Of a stretch of DNA of 64,000 bases, positions 60,590 through 64,000 are shown in pieces. How positions within the stretch are numbered: position 1 is the first letter of the stretch; each line of letters starts with the position of its first letter. A program made the position numbers and the translations under genes. This stretch comes from JAIBJN01 sp963775505 (GTDB lineage Bacteria > Actinomycetota > Thermoleophilia > Gaiellales > Gaiellaceae): contig CAVZIL010000011.1 in the NCBI GenBank assembly GCA_963775505.1, positions 124,001 to 188,000 on the forward strand, given 5' to 3'. The notes beneath the pieces were generated by a model, which saw only the letters and a list, made by a program, of their open reading frames with translations, was not told the origin of the DNA and searched no databases.

Positions 60590-61267
60590 TCAGGCGGGCG
60601 GCGCTTCGCTGGCACGCCCGTTATTGCGCCGAAGTCGAGGACGTTGGGTTCGAGGAGGCGCAGGCCGTGCTCGCGTGCCCTTGCCGGTTTGGCGGGTCGG
60701 CGGCCAGGTGCTGGTAGAGCGCCAGGCTGACATACCCACCAACCTCGCGCCGGTAGGAGATGAACGCCGCGTTGCTCTGCTCGGCCACTGCGTTGCCTCC
60801 GCGCCGACCGCGCAGACATTACAAGGATACTCGCTCAGAAGATCAGACTCAGCGCCGAGACCCAGGGGAAAGCGGCCACACCGGACGTCCCCGCGGCTGG
60901 CCTCCTCGAGGTAGGCCCTCACAACCTCGGGGTCGACGTAAGTGTCGGGCGGGATCGGCCACGACCACACCCGCGACCAGCGCCGCACGTACCTGAGCTC
61001 ACCAGCGCGGCGGCGAGCGTTCGTGACCGCGCCGCCGTTCTTCGCTCCCTCGCGGCGGTTGTACGTTCGGTGGCTGACGCCGAGGTAGCTCGCGCGGTCG
61101 ACGTCATGATCGAGGTCGAAGGCCGCTCCCGGCGCGATCGGAAGTCCGCAGCGGGCGCAGACTGCCTGGCCGACCGCGACAAGGCGGGCGTGCTGAGCTC
61201 GTACGGTCCGGTGTGCGGCGCCGTAACCACGGGCCTCGCGGGTCTTCGCCGCCCACTTCGCACGCAC
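60590..61267 (-). CDS. Small HNH endonuclease
   Basis: From the GTG at 61267 the frame gives RAKWAAKTREARGYGAAHRT, AVCARCGLPIAPGAAFDLDH and YLGVSHRTYNRREGAKNG. The CxxC pair, the DLDHD motif and the H-x-x-x-N pattern form a compact HNH nuclease like those of actinobacterial prophages. Family similarity continues through RRWSRVWSWPIPPDTYVDPE and AYLEEASRG (about 60890); the remaining frame to 60590 is probably out of register, because it crosses the TIR stub. The true end is likely near 60830. Confidence 0.65.
   Translation of the reverse strand: MRAKWAAKTREARGYGAAHRTVRAQHARLVAVGQAVCARCGLPIAPGAAFDLDHDVDRASYLGVSHRTYNRREGAKNGGAVTNARRRAGELRYVRRWSRVWSWPIPPDTYVDPEVVRAYLEEASRGDVRCGRFPLGLGAESDLLSEYPCNVCAVGAEATQWPSRATRRSSPTGARLVGMSAWRSTSTWPPTRQTGKGTRARPAPPRTQRPRLRRNNGRASEAPPA
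60621..60788 (-). pseudogene. TIR-domain stub
   Basis: A 55-residue reverse frame from GTG 60788. It starts VAEQSNAAFISYRREVGGYV and continues SLALYQHLAADP, the first strand and helix of a bacterial TIR domain (FISYRRE motif). It then turns to unrelated sequence with a stop, so the catalytic glutamate region is missing. Either a remnant of a TIR defence or signalling gene or one broken by an indel. Confidence 0.55.
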
Positions 61268-61408
61268 TTCGAGCGGCGGCCGATTCCGGGTTGACCCTGA
61301 GCCGATTCCGGGGCACGTCCCGAGGCGCGTCCAATCGAGGGCTGAGATAACAGGGCTCATGAGCACACCAGAGACTTCAAGCAACAGGCAGCAGCGAGTT
61401 CCGCGGCG

Positions 61409-62512
61409 ATGGCCGACCGAGCACGCCAGCCAGTTCGCGTTGCAGAAGCGCTTCTTCAGCAAGGCTACGTCCGCGAATGTGAAGCACTCCTGAAGGTTCT
61501 GGCCTCGTCGTCGGCGTATGCAGAGGAGGCCCATTACGCACTCGGGCTCATTCGCCTTCGCCTGAACGATCATCAGGCAGCGGAACGCCGCTTTCGAAAG
61601 GTGCTTGGCGTTAACAACAGGAACGCCGCCGCCATGTTTCGGTTGGCCGGAATACTCACGTATCGGCATGACTGGCGAGGCGCCTGGGCGGCCTACTCAC
61701 AGATTCTCGCACTGGCGCCTGGTCACGCGGAGTCAGTAGATCGACTGCGCAAGCTTCCGTTCCATGCAGCCGTGTATCTAATGTCGAAAGTTCAATCCCG
61801 GGTCATGCCGCTGGCACTGGCGTTCGTCAGCCGAGGCGCTCGTGCTTCGCTTCTGGCGACAAGTGTTTCGCTCGTACTCCTATTCGCGGCGCTCGGAGTG
61901 CGATGGCCTTCCTCTTTTTACGACACGCTTGGTGTTCCGCGTCTCGCAACGAGCGGCGGCTTCGCTTTTTGGGCTCTAGCTGCGTTCGCCGTCATGGCGA
62001 CTGCTCAAGCCTTTCGATCATGCGAGCTGCCGTCACTCGTGTCACAATTTGCCCGTCTCGCCTCGCGATCAGAGAAGCGGGTGCTGGGTCGTCTTGAGCA
62101 GGAATTTGGCTTCAGCGCCATTACTCATGTGCGAGTGCGCCGGACAACTCTCGACAGAATGGTCGGTCAGGGTTCGGTGGTCATCACGGGAGTCGTGGAT
62201 CGCCACACGCTGCTTCCCCGTCGGGCCCATCATCGCAAGCATGAACTAGAGCTGTTGGGCGTCGTCTCAGGGCGTCATCTCGAGGAGCTCGCAAGCGATC
62301 TGCAGAGTCTCAGCCAACTCGTTCAGCAGGATCAACAGGGTCACCTTGCTGCGCAGATCAGTGAATTCCCTGCCTGGGCGCGGTCTCCTTCGATTCTGCC
62401 TCCCCGCTCAAGAAGGCTTCGCCGACGTCTCGCAAGAATCCAAACTCGCGGCCTCCGCCTGCGAACGATGTCCCGTCTCAGGCGTGACCAGTCCGCACGA
62501 CTCTCACGATGA
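61409..62512 (+). CDS. TPR protein with two membrane helices
   Basis: A 367-residue protein. Residues about 10-110 contain tetratricopeptide repeats (EEAHYALGLIRLRLNDHQAA; AAAMFRLAGILTYRHDWRGA; WAAYSQILALAPGHAESVDR). Two hydrophobic helices follow (LLATSVSLVLLFAALGV; FAFWALAAFAVMATAQAF). A cytoplasmic region with RSEKRVLGRLEQEFGFSAIT and many basic residues ends the protein. Third-position GC is visibly lower than in the core genes. It lies 19 bases ahead of the pre-toxin gene, suggesting a joint role, for example in delivery, scaffolding or immunity; no family match is claimed. Confidence 0.65.
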   Translation: MADRARQPVRVAEALLQQGYVRECEALLKVLASSSAYAEEAHYALGLIRLRLNDHQAAERRFRKVLGVNNRNAAAMFRLAGILTYRHDWRGAWAAYSQILALAPGHAESVDRLRKLPFHAAVYLMSKVQSRVMPLALAFVSRGARASLLATSVSLVLLFAALGVRWPSSFYDTLGVPRLATSGGFAFWALAAFAVMATAQAFRSCELPSLVSQFARLASRSEKRVLGRLEQEFGFSAITHVRVRRTTLDRMVGQGSVVITGVVDRHTLLPRRAHHRKHELELLGVVSGRHLEELASDLQSLSQLVQQDQQGHLAAQISEFPAWARSPSILPPRSRRLRRRLARIQTRGLRLRTMSRLRRDQSARLSR

Positions 62513-62531
62513 GCTGAAAAGGGAGCAAGCC

Positions 62532-64000
62532 GTGGCCAACACACACGAGGATACGAGGACCGACGGAACGACACCAGCTACCGGCGTAGCTCAGGATCCA
62601 GACGCTGGAGTACCCGATGCAGGCTCTCCGGACGAAGAAATTCGCGATGCCGGCTTTTATGCCAATCCAGTGGCAGGCCCAGTCGGTCCGGGAAACGAAC
62701 CAACATGGATCAGCGACAGCGCCGCAGCCGAAGGTGCCGCGCAAATTGCCACCACGCTCTTGGATCTTGCGCCAGGGATAGGCGAGATCAAGGGGCTCTG
62801 GGAGGCAGTCACAGGTCGACAGTGGTTCACTGAAGAACGCCTTGCGACCTGGGAGCGAATCGTAGGCGGTGCGGGCTCCGTAGCTGGCATCGTCACCGAT
62901 GGGAGCCGCATCGCCAACGCCATGCTCAGCGAGACGGCGCACGCAGTTAGTGCCACGGACTCGGCATGGAGCGGAGCGGCGCGCGCAGTTGGTGCCACGG
63001 ACTCGGCAGGCGAAGCAGCGCACGCAGTTGGCACCGCGGACTTTACATGGAGGCACGAGGTTGGTGCCACGCACTCGACATGGAGCCCCACGCCATGGAG
63101 CGGGGCGGGGCCCCCAGGTCTTCCCTTGGACGCGGAGGTCGTTGCACTACTGGGGAGCATTTCAGAACAGCCAACACTGCCGAGGATCTGTTTAGCGCAG
63201 TCAAGCCGTTCCTAGAACCCTCGACCAGCCAACCTGTTGTCAGTGCCTCCGAGCCGCCTGCTCCGCTCGTCCTTCAGGCTCAGCCTGAGCTCCCGGTGGT
63301 GCAGGGCCAGCCTGGTCCATGGATCGACGAGCCGCAGCCGCCAGTCACTCCGCCGGCGCAAACAACCGACTCAGGCCTCCCGGCACCCGCGACCCTCCTA
63401 CCTCCAGATGCTGGCATGTGCGAGCCGCCTGCTCCGCTTGTCCCGCAGGCTCAGCCTGAGCTCCCGGTGGTCCGGGCAGGCCTGGTAGATCAATCGACGA
63501 GCCGCAGCCGCCAGTCACCCCGCCGCGCAAACAACCGACTCAGGCCTCCCGGCACCCGCGACCCTCCTACCACCCGATGGCCCCATGAGTGTGCCGCCTC
63601 CGATGCCACCCAGCTTCGGACCACCCGATGGCCCCATGAGTGTGCCGCCTCCGATGCCACCCAGCTTCGGACCACCCGATGGCCCCATGAGTGTGCCGCC
63701 TCCGATGCCACCCAGCTTCGGACCACCCGATGGCCCCATGAGTGTGCCGCCTCCGATGCCACCCAGGCTTGGGACCACCCGATGGCCCCATGAGTGTGCC
63801 GCCTCCGATGCCACCCAGCTTCGGACCACCCGATGGCCCCATGAGTGTGCCGCCTCCGATGCCACCCAGCTTCGGACCACCCGATGGCCCCATGAGTGTG
63901 CCGCCTCCGATGCCACCCCGGCTTCGGACCACCCGATGGCCCCATGAGTGTGCCGCCTCCGATGCCACCCAGCTTCGGACCACCCGATGGCCCCATGAGT
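62532..64000 (+). CDS. Pre-toxin-domain, repeat-rich protein, 3' end outside window, frameshifted
   Basis: GTG start with GGGAGC seven bases upstream. After a Thr/Asp/Pro-rich N-terminus, residues about 55-105 hold ATTLLDLAPGIGEIKGLWEA and VTGRQWFTEERLATWERIVG, which match the PT-TG pre-toxin domain found in polymorphic toxins. Then come short repeats of the type HAVGATDSAW, a shift near 63165, AEDLFSAVKPFLEPSTSQPV, a 57-residue Pro-rich repeat in two copies, another shift near 63480, and finally a 17-residue repeat (PPDGPMSVPPPMPPSFG). Most of the protein is low-complexity and probably extended. The toxin domain, if any, lies beyond the window. Confidence 0.62.
62942..63090 (+). repeat. Degenerate in-frame repeats, units of 42, 39 and 33 bases
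   Basis: Starts at 62942, 62984, 63023 and about 63056, each a variant of CGCAGTTGGTGCCACGGACT. All spacings are multiples of three and translate to variants of AVGATDSAW. Confidence 0.6.
63251..63570 (+). repeat. 171-bp tandem repeat, two copies
   Basis: Copy 1 starts at 63251 and copy 2 at 63422, both GAGCCGCCTGCTCCGCT followed by the CAGGCTCAGCCTGAGCTCC block. They encode EPPAPLVxQAQPELPVV and a Pro/Thr-rich remainder. The second copy carries single-base differences that change frame near 63480. Confidence 0.7.
63570..64000 (+). repeat. 51-bp tandem repeat, eight full units and continuing
   Basis: Units begin at 63570, 63621, 63672, 63723, 63775, 63826, 63877, 63929 and 63980 (partial). 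The spacing is 51 bases except twice 52, where an extra base is present (near 63767 and 63920). The unit encodes PPDGPMSVPPPMPPSFG. The unit sequence is otherwise almost identical, pointing to recent expansion. Confidence 0.9.

Noticed and set aside
59707..60819. 370-residue reverse frame crossing the lipoprotein and TIR stub
   Set aside because: It is a low-complexity shadow; the real signals (lipobox, TIR motif) lie in other frames.
63570..64000. CRISPR array
   Set aside because: Units are contiguous 51-bp tandem copies with no spacers, and they are translated as a 17-residue repeat.

Overview
The window is one contiguous piece of a high-GC chromosome with very tight gene packing, many GTG starts, and 1- or 4-base stop/start overlaps (GTGA, ATGA). 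The complete hopanoid route (hpnC-D-E, shc, hpnA, hpnH, hpnG, ispH), short LeuA and actinobacterial-style promoters point to an actinobacterium, most plausibly a soil Thermoleophilia-type lineage. That placement is inferred from gene content only. There are no rRNA genes, intact tRNA genes or CRISPR arrays.

Layout. 1-7371 (minus): a branched-chain amino acid/threonine operon read as leader peptide, leuA, a LeuB homologue, ilvB, ilvN, ilvC, hom, thrC (cut by the window edge). The first transcribed piece is a short Leu/Val/Ile-rich reading frame whose stop codon sits in a strong hairpin, as in an attenuator. 7428-19451: oxidoreductases and lipid-type enzymes (a GMC oxidase, a BBE-type flavoprotein, a patatin, three tandem Old Yellow Enzyme paralogues sharing a C-terminal cysteine cluster, a metallophosphoesterase, an SDR). 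19521-24658: a Puu-like putrescine/GABA cluster (aldehyde dehydrogenase, gamma-glutamyl hydrolase, glutamine-synthetase-like enzyme, divergent APC permease). 24655-33994: catabolic and regulatory genes (FAD/GcvT demethylase, ornithine cyclodeaminase family, ArsR with two SRPBCC proteins, CoA-transferase). 34008-42362: the hopanoid operon from squalene formation to the adenosylhopane branch, ending in ispH, followed by pheA. 43196-50904: housekeeping-type genes (GNAT, thioredoxin/TPR, deacetylase, FMN hydroxyacid oxidase, 5'-3' exonuclease, topoisomerase III-like enzyme, primary-type sigma factor).

From about 51 kb the texture changes: small genes, many hairpins, broken reading frames and lower third-position GC. 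A T-arm plus acceptor fragment of a tRNA lies at 53.9 kb, a typical integration scar. To its right are an SRA-like/HNH endonuclease gene, a 32-residue membrane peptide with its own terminator, a decayed AAA/TPR regulator, a nuclease lipoprotein with an Excalibur domain, another HNH gene, a TIR-domain stub, a TPR membrane protein, and at the right edge a protein with a pre-toxin (PT-TG-like) domain followed by three families of in-frame tandem repeats. The last runs off the window as at least eight 51-bp units encoding a Pro-rich 17-residue motif. This right end is the best candidate for an undescribed secreted or polymorphic-toxin system.

Caution: at least ten genes carry single-base frameshifts, often in runs of G or C, including ispH, which is normally essential. 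Many of these may be sequence errors rather than biology. Frameshifted genes are therefore given over their full span with the position of the shift.
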